Below, in pieces: positions 8,426 to 14,878 of a stretch of DNA of 22,651 bases; within the stretch, counting starts at the first letter, position 1, and each line of letters starts with the position of its first letter. The position numbers and the translations under genes are program-made. The stretch comes from a virus: the IMG/VR virus record IMGVR_UViG_3300035438_001323, positions 1 through 22,651 of that record; one strand, given 5' to 3'. The notes under the pieces are model-generated. The model did no database searches, was not told the origin of the DNA, and saw only the letters and a list, made by a program, of their open reading frames with translations.

Positions 8426-8476
8426 ATCATGTTAAACTACTTAACAAATAATAACGAATAAGTAGTTTAACATGAT
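8426..8476 (+). promoter_or_regulatory. 18-bp perfect inverted repeat enclosing a start codon
   Basis: The left arm (8426-8443, ATCATGTTAAACTACTTA) is the exact reverse complement of the right arm (8459-8476), with a 15-base loop at 8444-8458. The ATG of the downstream lipoprotein gene (8472-8474) lies wholly inside the right arm, so in the mRNA the start would be base-paired. No T-run follows the stem on either strand, so it does not look like an intrinsic terminator. The options are translational control of the lipoprotein, a dyad operator, or an RNA-processing site. Confidence 0.7.
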
Positions 8477-8717
8477 AAAAACAACATATATATTTTTAAT
8501 AATGTTTATGTTAAATGGCTGTTGTACGGCTGGTACTTTAAACTTTCCACCATCTCTTGATTATAGAAGCGACGAGCTTAACGAGCAATTAAAGCATATA
8601 TGTGAATTTGATAATTGCGATCATATATATGATTACTTTAATAAAACAGATAACTTTATACTAAAGTATCGATTTTTCGTAAAAAAGTATGAAAACAAAA
8701 TTGTCATATTAGAATAA
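8472..8717 (+). CDS. Orphan o-spanin-like outer-membrane lipoprotein
   Basis: An 81-residue protein with a short hydrophobic signal (YIFLIMFML) and a lipobox LNGC, Cys at residue 17, so it should be lipidated and exported. The mature part carries NFPPSLDY, LKHIC and DYFNK. It resembles the mature part of the o-spanin at 14564-14878: both have NFP, then L-x-H-x-C, a second Cys a few residues later, then I-x-x-Y-x-NK and a Tyr/Lys-rich end. It therefore looks like a second Rz1-type protein. Unlike Rz1 it is not paired with an i-spanin; the preceding small gene has no membrane segment. Its ATG is buried in an 18-bp inverted repeat with no clear ribosome-binding site, and an in-frame TAG at 8463-8465 rules out an earlier start. 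The stop overlaps the minor head start (TAATG). Confidence 0.6.
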   Translation: MIKTTYIFLIMFMLNGCCTAGTLNFPPSLDYRSDELNEQLKHICEFDNCDHIYDYFNKTDNFILKYRFFVKKYENKIVILE

Positions 8718-9559
8718 TGAAACTTGGAAGATTAATCTTATCACCTACAGTAATTGAGATTGCTTATGCTACTTGTCTCTCATCTATGATGAAAGAGACT
8801 ATCCAAATCATCAAGAATGACTATATAGGAAACTTATCAAAGTGGAATAAATCTAATAGATTAGATTCAATTTCTATGATTCACAATGATGATTACATAG
8901 ACGATATGCAAAAAATGCAAAAGAAGACAGAGAAGCTCTTAAACATGGATAATGTTATGGTGTCTGCTTGTGTGTTACTTTTTGGAAAAAGGCTTCTAAG
9001 ATACTCTAAAAAGCAGGTTAAGCAGTCTGTAAAAAAGATGCGTGATGAAGATTCTGGAGACAAAAAAGATCTAGATCAAATGCTTAGATCCTTCATTAGC
9101 TCTAATTTGGACTTAATGAAGATCATGAGAAAGAATCTTGTTTATAAGACTGTTAAGACAATAAAGGATGGTTTTGCTTCTGGAGATGATTTAGAAGATA
9201 TCGAAGAGCGGATATTAGATGATATAGATTCTGCTGAAAATTACTTAAAGTTTAATGCTAAAGAGCAGATAAAAGATCTGCACATAAATTACTCAAGATA
9301 TAAGTTAGTCAAATTGGGTATATATGGGTACATATGGGTAGATGTTGGAGATAATAGAGTTAGACCTAGTCACAGAGTTTTGAATCAAAAAATCATGAGC
9401 TGGAAAGATCCAGATATCTATAGAACCCGCGGAAATGATAAATGGAGAAAGAAATCTTCGATCGGTGGTGTTCAAAAGCAAGTAGGTGAAGACTATGGAT
9501 GTAGATGTGGCTTTATACCTATAATTTCTTTTTTTGATAATGATAATGATTTAGACTAA
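8717..9559 (+). CDS. Minor head protein, SPP1 gp7 / Mu gpF family
   Basis: Head morphogenesis protein that in related phages binds the portal and enters the procapsid with it. The family signature is in the C-terminal third: GYIWVDVGDNRVRPSHRVLN (about 204-223), a WKDPDIY segment near 229-235, and the closing VGEDYGCRCGFIPI with two cysteines (about 256-269). The N-terminal 200 residues are helical and charged, as usual. At 280 residues the length is normal for the family. It starts on a TAATG overlap with the lipoprotein gene, so its expression may be tied to that gene. In most phages with a DUF1073 portal this gene is next to the portal. Here about 6.9 kb of fibre-like genes lie between them. 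Confidence 0.88.
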   Translation: MKLGRLILSPTVIEIAYATCLSSMMKETIQIIKNDYIGNLSKWNKSNRLDSISMIHNDDYIDDMQKMQKKTEKLLNMDNVMVSACVLLFGKRLLRYSKKQVKQSVKKMRDEDSGDKKDLDQMLRSFISSNLDLMKIMRKNLVYKTVKTIKDGFASGDDLEDIEERILDDIDSAENYLKFNAKEQIKDLHINYSRYKLVKLGIYGYIWVDVGDNRVRPSHRVLNQKIMSWKDPDIYRTRGNDKWRKKSSIGGVQKQVGEDYGCRCGFIPIISFFDNDNDLD

Positions 9560-9565
9560 ATATTT

Positions 9566-9620
9566 ACTATATATAGTGTTAAAAATCTATAGATATGTAT
9601 TTACCCACTATATATAGTGG
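9566..9620 (+). promoter_or_regulatory. Pair of palindromes, candidate operator sites
   Basis: ACTATATATAGT (9566-9577) and CCACTATATATAGTGG (9605-9620) are both perfect palindromes that share ACTATATATAGTG. Their equivalent positions are 41 bp apart, close to four helical turns, which would place both on the same DNA face. They sit 29 bp or more upstream of the promoter-like sequence at 9649-9677, in the largest gap of the plus-strand module. A dimeric regulator binding both sites is a reasonable inference. The 16-bp copy could also form a weak hairpin ending the preceding transcript. Confidence 0.45.
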
Positions 9621-9648
9621 TTTTACAAGGTTTTTTCATACATTTTAC

Positions 9649-9677
9649 TTGAAGTTTACCTTTTGTTTATATATAAC
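9649..9677 (+). promoter_or_regulatory. Candidate sigma70-type promoter for the capsid operon
   Basis: TTGAAG (9649-9654) and TATAAC (9672-9677) are separated by 17 bp, the optimal spacing, matching consensus at 4/6 and 5/6 positions. This would start transcription about 25 bases before the protease/scaffold ATG at 9711. It is the only sizeable gap between head genes, so a dedicated capsid promoter here makes sense. Confidence 0.5.
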
Positions 9678-9710
9678 TAATATAGTTAAATTAATATTAA
9701 TACATTCTTA

Positions 9711-10856
9711 ATGATTGAATTCAGAGAAGATGCTACTTTTAGGCCTAGATTAAAAAAGACTAAAGAGGGTTATTTAAAGGGTACTGCTTACATATCAAAG
9801 TTCAATAACGTTCAAAGATACTTTAATGCAGATGGATCTGAAAGATTTGAGTTTAGACCTAAAGATGAAGTATTGAAACAAGAAGCACTAGAATCTCTTA
9901 AAGGTATAGTAATTACCTGTGAACATCCTAGAGATAGTTTTGTAGATTCTACGAATGTAGATAAATTTACAGTTGGATATACTGGAGAATCTATAATTAT
10001 CAATGAAAATAAAGTTGGTATAAATCTTACAATCACGCATAAAGATGCAATAGCTCAAATACAAAGAGGTAAGCGTGGCTTATCTGTTGGCTATAGTTTG
10101 AGTTTGAGAAAAGAAGATGGTGTGTTTGAGGGTAAAAAATATACACATGTTCAAGAAAGTATTATAGCGAATCATTTGTCTATAGTCCAAGAAGGCAATG
10201 CTGGACCTGATGTAAAAATTAATACAGATTCAAGGCAAGAACATCGAGTTGATAGTCTGGAATTTGAAATGGAAAACGAAGAGGTAAATATGGATTCCGT
10301 ACAAGAAAACGAAGTTAAAGAAGTCGTTGAAGATAAAGAAGTTGTCGAAGATAAAACTGAGGACAAAGTAGAAGATAAAGAAGTTGTCGAAGATAAAGAA
10401 GTTGTCGAAGATAAAACTGAGGACAAAGTAGAAGCTACTGTGACTGCTAATACTGACTCTTTAGAATCTGCTATTAAGAACCTTAATAGTTTAGTCGAGA
10501 AATTAACAATTATAAAAAATAACAACGACTCTGATAAGGGTTTTCAAGAAGCTGTCTTTGCTAGATGTAGTCTTCTAGATAACGCAAAAAGAGTAATGAA
10601 CGTTGATAAATTACATGACAAATCAGATAGGTTTGTAATGGAGCAGGTTTTAAAGTCTAAAGATAGAACTTTAAATTTAGATGGAAAAAGTGAAGATTAT
10701 GTAAAAGCTAGGTTTGATCTTTTAATTGAGTCTGTAAAAAAAGATCCAATTAAAAAACAAATACAAAACTTAGATAGTAGTTTTCATACAAAAACAAAAA
10801 CGCCTGAAGAATTAAGTTTCCAAGATTTAATTAACGAAAAAAGACAAAGCAAATAA
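9711..10856 (+). CDS. DUF2213 prohead protease, probably fused to scaffold
   Basis: The N-terminal 165 residues match DUF2213 (PF09979), which occupies the prohead maturation protease position in phages with DUF2184 capsids: KEGYLKGTAYISKFNNVQ, then LKGIVITCEHPRD (about 64-76), RGKRGLSVGYSLSLRKEDG (about 119-137), and HLSIVQEGNAGPDVKIN (about 154-170). His73 and Ser126 are the plausible catalytic His and Ser by analogy. The rest is a highly acidic linker with a 20-residue tandem duplication (EVVEDKTEDKVEDK), then a helical Lys-rich C-terminus, the composition of scaffolding proteins. No ribosome-binding site precedes this ATG, yet a good one precedes an in-frame ATG at 10290. The stop is 10 bp before the cement gene. 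Confidence 0.8.
   Translation: MIEFREDATFRPRLKKTKEGYLKGTAYISKFNNVQRYFNADGSERFEFRPKDEVLKQEALESLKGIVITCEHPRDSFVDSTNVDKFTVGYTGESIIINENKVGINLTITHKDAIAQIQRGKRGLSVGYSLSLRKEDGVFEGKKYTHVQESIIANHLSIVQEGNAGPDVKINTDSRQEHRVDSLEFEMENEEVNMDSVQENEVKEVVEDKEVVEDKTEDKVEDKEVVEDKEVVEDKTEDKVEATVTANTDSLESAIKNLNSLVEKLTIIKNNNDSDKGFQEAVFARCSLLDNAKRVMNVDKLHDKSDRFVMEQVLKSKDRTLNLDGKSEDYVKARFDLLIESVKKDPIKKQIQNLDSSFHTKTKTPEELSFQDLINEKRQSK
10290..10856 (+). CDS. Possible nested scaffold protein from an in-frame internal start
   Basis: Within the DUF2213 gene, GAAGAGGT (10278-10285) lies four bases before an in-frame ATG at 10290 (residue 194, MDSVQENEV). This is a better ribosome-binding site than that of the full-length start, which has none. 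The product would be 188 residues: the acidic repeat linker plus the helical C-terminus, without the protease domain. Nested scaffolds made this way are established for other phages, such as Nu3 inside the lambda C gene. Here the idea rests on the site's strength and on the domain boundary falling just upstream. The same motif could arise from the Glu/Lys-rich coding sequence. Confidence 0.45.
   Translation: MDSVQENEVKEVVEDKEVVEDKTEDKVEDKEVVEDKEVVEDKTEDKVEATVTANTDSLESAIKNLNSLVEKLTIIKNNNDSDKGFQEAVFARCSLLDNAKRVMNVDKLHDKSDRFVMEQVLKSKDRTLNLDGKSEDYVKARFDLLIESVKKDPIKKQIQNLDSSFHTKTKTPEELSFQDLINEKRQSK
10329..10434 (+). repeat. 60-bp tandem duplication in the acidic linker
   Basis: Bases 10329-10374 and 10389-10434 are identical over 46 bp at a 60-bp offset, encoding a 20-residue unit rich in Glu, Asp, Lys and Val. 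A shorter internal repeat of GAAGTTGTCGAAGATAAA lies within each unit and also sits between them. Near-perfect identity suggests recent slippage or recombination, so length may vary between related phages. Confidence 0.85.
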
Positions 10857-10866
10857 AAGAGGAATT

Positions 10867-11334
10867 ATGACAAGTTTTGCATTAAGTATTGATAGTTTAC
10901 AAGTTGGGCAAAGACCTAACACAAATATATGTATGATAGATTCATACATTGCTAAAGAAGATATTGAATTCGGAAAGCCAGTTCTTAGAGAGGTGGTAAA
11001 TGGAGTTTTGGTTGTAAAAAACTGGGTTGCAGGAAGTGCTGCTGATCTTGCAAAAACTTTTGCAGGTATATCCATGTATAGCCAAACATCGGCAAATAAG
11101 TTTTATGATGATACAACTGGTAGTGTGATTTCCGCAGGTACTCTTGGAAACTTTATGAGGTTTGGAGATCATTTAATAACGGCATCAGTTACAGTGGTAA
11201 CTGGAGATTCTTGTTATATAGATGTATCAAATGGAAAATTTACAAACGTAGCAACAAACAATTTAAAAATCGGTAGATTTTATACCACAACTACAGCGGT
11301 AGATCAACCAGCTATAATTTATTTAACTTTTTAA
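10867..11334 (+). CDS. Capsid decoration / cement protein
   Basis: A 155-residue, beta-rich protein without cysteines at most surface-type positions (only two in total), directly between the protease/scaffold gene and the major capsid gene. The composition (DSYIAKEDIEFGKPVLREVV near 24-43, AADLAKTFAGISMYSQT near 59-75, and a closing VDQPAIIYLTF) fits the gp24-like or DUF2190-like structural cement proteins found at this place with DUF2213 and DUF2184 genes. Such proteins bind the outside of the shell at its symmetry axes and stabilise it. A strong ribosome-binding site (AGAGGAA, 10858-10864) precedes the ATG, as expected for a protein needed in hundreds of copies. The identification depends on position as much as on residues. 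Confidence 0.7.
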   Translation: MTSFALSIDSLQVGQRPNTNICMIDSYIAKEDIEFGKPVLREVVNGVLVVKNWVAGSAADLAKTFAGISMYSQTSANKFYDDTTGSVISAGTLGNFMRFGDHLITASVTVVTGDSCYIDVSNGKFTNVATNNLKIGRFYTTTTAVDQPAIIYLTF

Positions 11335-11346
11335 TAAGAGACAATT

Positions 11347-12417
11347 ATGTACAACAATCAATATAATACACACAACCTTGATGATAAAAAAAGATTTAAA
11401 TCAGAAAGATTTGTAAATTTTCAATTTCAAGATGGCAATACATCGTTGTCAAATAGATTTAATACCGACGCTTCATTCTCTGCTTTATTTGAAGAACAAC
11501 TACAAATGTTAGATAATACAGTAATGGAAGAAATGAAAGCCGATAGGACTTTCTTACAAGATATACCAGTACAACCAGGAGAGTCTGGGGCTTATACACA
11601 TACTTGGTTTATGAACGATATAAACGGTAAAGCAGGTTATATCTCTGATTATTCAACGGCTTTGCCTAAAGTTGGTACAACTGGAAGAGCTTATACTGGT
11701 AGATTCTTAGATTTTGGAGTTGCTTATGATTTAAGCGTTAGAGAAATACAAGCTGGTAATAAAGCTAATGTAAGACTAGAAGATAGTTTATTAAGAGCGG
11801 CTACTAGAAGTTTAATAGAACTTCATGATAACACTGCTTATTTTGGAGCGCCTGCAGATCAAGTTTATGGATGGTTAGATTATTCAGATAAAAACACTAA
11901 AACTCCTTTTGATAGAAGAGTTACTACTCTTGATGCGAGTGGAGCTAGTGTAAATGCCAAAAAATGGGCAAATAAAACTGCAGATGAAATCATGAAGGAT
12001 TTAACTGATATAGTAAATGCAATAGATCTAAGGACTAATTCTAAATTTATGCCTAACACAATCTTGTTACCTACAGAACAATATCAAAGAGCTAATGATG
12101 TTAGACTTTTGGCTACAGCTACAACTAGTGTGTTAGAAGAGTTTAATAGAAAATATCCAGATATAACTGTTATAAAAAGACCTATTCTAAAAGTAAGAAC
12201 AGATTCAAATGGTGTTGTTAGTGGTGGATTGCTAGGTAAAGATGTAATGATAGCTTATAAAAACGATAAACTTTGTTTTAATCAAATAATTACAGAAGTA
12301 ATGAATGTTTATCCAACTCAAGCAGTTAATTTGGCATATACAACAAATTTCACAGGAAGACATGGTGGTATTCAAATGAAACTACCTGAAACTCAATGTT
12401 TTATGTATGGCATTTAA
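11347..12417 (+). CDS. Major capsid protein, DUF2184 type
   Basis: Main shell protein, 356 residues, expected HK97 fold. Recognisable DUF2184 (PF09950) features are the N-terminal FEEQLQMLDNTVMEEMKADR (about 49-68), which precedes a long beta segment, YTGRFLDFGVAYDLSVREIQ (about 117-136), the IELHDNTAYFGAPADQVYG region (about 156-175), PNTILLPTEQYQRA (about 235-248), and the C-terminal NLAYTTNFTGRHGGIQMKLP. It has a purine-rich ribosome-binding site (AAGAGACAA, 11336-11344) and overlaps the next gene by TAATG. The N-terminal 45 residues are basic and polar and could be removed or disordered in the mature particle, but no cleavage site is evident. This is the most confidently placed head gene after the terminase. 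Confidence 0.88.
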   Translation: MYNNQYNTHNLDDKKRFKSERFVNFQFQDGNTSLSNRFNTDASFSALFEEQLQMLDNTVMEEMKADRTFLQDIPVQPGESGAYTHTWFMNDINGKAGYISDYSTALPKVGTTGRAYTGRFLDFGVAYDLSVREIQAGNKANVRLEDSLLRAATRSLIELHDNTAYFGAPADQVYGWLDYSDKNTKTPFDRRVTTLDASGASVNAKKWANKTADEIMKDLTDIVNAIDLRTNSKFMPNTILLPTEQYQRANDVRLLATATTSVLEEFNRKYPDITVIKRPILKVRTDSNGVVSGGLLGKDVMIAYKNDKLCFNQIITEVMNVYPTQAVNLAYTTNFTGRHGGIQMKLPETQCFMYGI

Positions 12418-12779
12418 TGGTTAAAACACCAAAAGAATTAATGGCAATAATAGCTCCAGAGTTTACATCACCAAAATACGAGGTAGACGGAGCTATTATT
12501 GTTGCTAAAATCAGAGTAGATAGTACTCTTTCTTTTACACCGGAAGAAAGCGTATATAATTTGCTTATAGCTTATTTTGCGGCTCATATTTTAACTGTTG
12601 GCGGTAGACCTATGGGAGGAAGCGGAGACATATCTAGTATGCAAGTTGGTGCAGTTTCCGTTACATATTCTACAAACAAAACATCTCCAAAGAATGCTAT
12701 GACTGGTTTAACGCAAACTAGTTTTGGCAATGAATACATACTACAAAGTCGCCCTTATCGATTCTCACCTAGAACTTAA
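12417..12779 (+). CDS. Head-tail adaptor, DUF4054 type
   Basis: A 120-residue protein immediately after the capsid gene, where the adaptor that binds beneath the portal is normally encoded. The pattern LMAIIAPEFTS, AIIVAKIRVDSTLSF, then ESVYNLLIAYFAAHILTVGG and an ending SFGNEYILQSRPYRFSPRT matches DUF4054 (PF13262) as I know it: a helical bundle with a conserved 'AHLLT' helix followed by a Gly-rich loop. An ATG at 12396 is also in frame, but 12417 fits better because it overlaps the capsid stop as TAATG and gives the usual family N-terminus. The next gene starts 10 bases downstream. Confidence 0.75.
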   Translation: MVKTPKELMAIIAPEFTSPKYEVDGAIIVAKIRVDSTLSFTPEESVYNLLIAYFAAHILTVGGRPMGGSGDISSMQVGAVSVTYSTNKTSPKNAMTGLTQTSFGNEYILQSRPYRFSPRT

Positions 12780-12789
12780 AAGGTATTGC

Positions 12790-13242
12790 ATGTCTGCTTA
12801 TTTAGAGGATGATGATTCAGAGTATAAAAAATTCAAAAGAAAAATAGAGGCTTCTAACGATCTAGAAGTAGCTGTGGGTATATTTGAAGATGCTGGTGTC
12901 AACGAAGACGGAGATGATATATTAGAATATGCAACATGGAACCATTACGGAACAGCTAATATACCAAAAAGACCATTTGTAGATTTAGCTGCAGATAGAA
13001 ATAAAAACTGGCAGAAATATGTTGATGAAGCTTATGGTAATCTTGTAGATAAGAATACATCTTTAAAAATCGAAGCTTCGAAGGTCGGAGCTATTGCTGT
13101 ACAAGATATGAAAGCTATTATAAAAAATCAAGAAGTTCCACCTCCCAATGCTTTATCTACTATAAAAAAGAAAGGATTTAACCATCCATTAATAGAAACT
13201 GGGGCTTTAGTAGACTCTATAAAATATAAAATCGATGAGTGA
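12790..13242 (+). CDS. Neck / tail-completion protein, HK97 gp10-like or Mu gpG-like
   Basis: A 150-residue protein containing signatures of the phage virion-morphogenesis group: ATWNHYGTANIPKRPFVDLA (about 47-66; the usual form is 'a..hEfGt.riPaRPfl') and HPLIETGALVDSIKYKI near the end (usual form 'PLidTG.Lr.Si'). These proteins join the neck to the tail or cap the tail tube. An in-frame ATG at 12724 exists, but the start at 12790 is preferred: it follows the previous stop by 10 bases and has an AAAAGGT ribosome-binding site at 12778-12784. It overlaps the terminase start by 8 bases. Confidence 0.75.
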   Translation: MSAYLEDDDSEYKKFKRKIEASNDLEVAVGIFEDAGVNEDGDDILEYATWNHYGTANIPKRPFVDLAADRNKNWQKYVDEAYGNLVDKNTSLKIEASKVGAIAVQDMKAIIKNQEVPPPNALSTIKKKGFNHPLIETGALVDSIKYKIDE

Positions 13243-14563
13243 TTATTCAGTTGATGATATAAATGACTTTCTAAGACTACATTTGCCGTCTTGGTTAAAT
13301 GAACATGATCAACCTAATTTTTTTGAAAATCATTATAGCTATATATATTTAGCAGGCGGAAGGGCGAGCGGTAAAACTTATATAGTAGCTCTTTATCTTT
13401 TGTTACAAGCAATATCAAAACCAAAACAAAAGATCTTATGCACTAGACAGTTTCAAGAATCTCTTAAAAAGAGTGTTGGCGCTTGTTTGTTAATTATGAT
13501 TCATAGTTTGGGACTTAGGAAACATTTCAAGATTACAAGTACTGAGTTTGTATATATACCAAATGGTTCGGAGTTCTTATTTAAAGGATTCGATAGAAAC
13601 AAAGATACTATTAAGGGTTATCAAGATCTAACGCATGTATGGATAGAGGAGGCAGATAGCTTAACTCAAGAAAGCTGGGATCTTTTAAGACCAACTGTAT
13701 TTCGTACTACTGAATCTATGTTTGGTTTGTTTTCTGAAGAAAGCTATAGTGCTAAACCGACTGAATCTAAAGCTCAAATCATCATAACAATGAATCCAAA
13801 ATATGAGACAGATTGTTTATATAAATCTTTTATTCTTTCTAAAAAAGCACCTCCAAAATCATACATAAAAACATTAAATTGGTATCAAAATCCATTCTTT
13901 AACCTTTCAATGCATAAAGAAAGGTTACATTGTTTAAAAAACGCCCCAGCAGTTTATAATCATATTTGGGAAGGAGAGTTGTTACAAAATTCAGATGCTC
14001 AAGTGTTCAAAGGAAAATGGTTCATTCAAGATTTTGAAGAAGATGAAAATGCTGAAAAATATTATGGTATAGATTTTGGGTTTGTGCATCCAATGGCGGT
14101 TATTAGATGTTATATAAAAGATAATTGTATTTATGTCACGCATGAGTATAAAGGAGTTGGGGTAGAAAATCATAAAATTTATGATTTATGTATAGAAAAC
14201 ATACCTGGTATTTCAAACGGCAAAGTGTACGGAGATTGTGCTAGACCAGACACTATAACCACTTTAAAACGCCAAGGACTATATATTAAACCATCCGATA
14301 AAACATCTGGAGATAGTAAATTATCTTATACAGAAGATTCTATATCAACGATGAGATCTTATGAAATAATTGTTAAACCTAGTTGTATTAATATGATTAG
14401 TAACCTCCAATTATTCTCTTTTAAAATAGAACCAAGAAGTGGAAAAATTACAAATGTTTTGATAAAAGAAAACGATGACTTTATTGATGCTTTAAAATAT
14501 GCAATATGGCCAGTCATTAAACAAAAAAAACATGATTATTCTAATTATAAATACGCAGTATAG
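13235..14563 (+). CDS. terL: Terminase large subunit, PBSX/Terminase_3 type
   Basis: ATP-driven DNA packaging motor with a nuclease that cuts the genome concatemer. Walker A is GGRASGKT (41-48). Walker B with the catalytic Glu is LTHVWIEEAD (132-141, Glu139 likely catalytic). The coupling motif is IIITMNP (181-187). The C-terminal RNase H-like nuclease shows its three acidic sites: GIDFGF (Asp279), YGDCARPDTI (Asp333) and DDFIDALKYA (Asp413/414 and Asp417). All key residues are present and the 442-residue length is normal. No small terminase is visible in the window. Unusually, the gene is last in the head operon rather than before the portal. Its stop abuts the o-spanin stop on the other strand. 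Coding sequence here is much more AT-rich than in the portal. Confidence 0.95.
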   Translation: MSDYSVDDINDFLRLHLPSWLNEHDQPNFFENHYSYIYLAGGRASGKTYIVALYLLLQAISKPKQKILCTRQFQESLKKSVGACLLIMIHSLGLRKHFKITSTEFVYIPNGSEFLFKGFDRNKDTIKGYQDLTHVWIEEADSLTQESWDLLRPTVFRTTESMFGLFSEESYSAKPTESKAQIIITMNPKYETDCLYKSFILSKKAPPKSYIKTLNWYQNPFFNLSMHKERLHCLKNAPAVYNHIWEGELLQNSDAQVFKGKWFIQDFEEDENAEKYYGIDFGFVHPMAVIRCYIKDNCIYVTHEYKGVGVENHKIYDLCIENIPGISNGKVYGDCARPDTITTLKRQGLYIKPSDKTSGDSKLSYTEDSISTMRSYEIIVKPSCINMISNLQLFSFKIEPRSGKITNVLIKENDDFIDALKYAIWPVIKQKKHDYSNYKYAV

Positions 14564-14878
14564 TTATTTAGTTTTTTGATATTTTATAGAGTCTTTATAT
14601 ATAGTATAGACTGCTTTAAATTTATATAATTTATTGATATAATTATTGATATTAACGCAATGATCTGGGTTGTCTAAACAAGCATGTTCTAAATCATCTG
14701 CAAATTCTTTATTAGGAATTGGAAAGTCTGGAAAGTTATAAGGATAAATAGTATTAGAATTCTCCTTTGCGCATCCGCTTAATATTTGACTTAAGATCAA
14801 CATCTTCAATAGAATTGATAGTATCGATAACTTTTTCCTGAGTATGTATAACATTTTTTTGATTATTAACTTCAACAT
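14564..14878 (-). CDS. Outer-membrane lipoprotein spanin (o-spanin, Rz1-like)
   Basis: Predicted lipoprotein with lipobox LSGC, Cys36, after a long basic and hydrophobic leader. The mature domain begins with a Pro-rich stretch (YPYNFPDFPIPN) typical of Rz1 proteins and carries LEHAC and a further Cys. It would be anchored in the outer membrane and join the i-spanin across the periplasm to fuse the two membranes at lysis. Its 5' 125 bases overlap the i-spanin gene in another frame, the arrangement known for Rz/Rz1. ATG at 14878 has a weak GAAAG site upstream. An ATG at 14854 would give a more normal 27-residue leader but has no such site. The C-terminal stop lies directly against the terminase stop. 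Confidence 0.75.
   Translation of the reverse strand: MLKLIIKKMLYILRKKLSILSILLKMLILSQILSGCAKENSNTIYPYNFPDFPIPNKEFADDLEHACLDNPDHCVNINNYINKLYKFKAVYTIYKDSIKYQKTK

Noticed and set aside
9566-9620. CRISPR-like or iteron array
   Set aside because: Only two copies of a short palindrome; no regular series of repeats and spacers.
10172-10525. Minus-strand frame with repeated Ser/Thr motif
   Set aside because: It is the mirror of the Glu/Asp-rich repeat in the DUF2213 gene; the repetitive Ser/Thr sequence is a by-product of it.
12396-12416. Earlier ATG for the adaptor gene
   Set aside because: Adds seven atypical residues inside the capsid gene; the TAATG start at 12417 fits coupling and family length.
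12724-12789. Earlier ATG for the neck protein
   Set aside because: Would overlap the adaptor gene by 56 bases; the start at 12790 has a good ribosome-binding site.
13991-14173. Minus-strand frame with hydrophobic stretches inside the terminase
   Set aside because: Opposite the terminase nuclease domain, whose motifs are intact; shadow frame.
14521-14560. Intrinsic terminator for the lysis transcript at the A-run (T-run on the minus strand) in the terminase 3' end
   Set aside because: Only a five-base pair of short AT repeats precedes it; no stable stem is visible.
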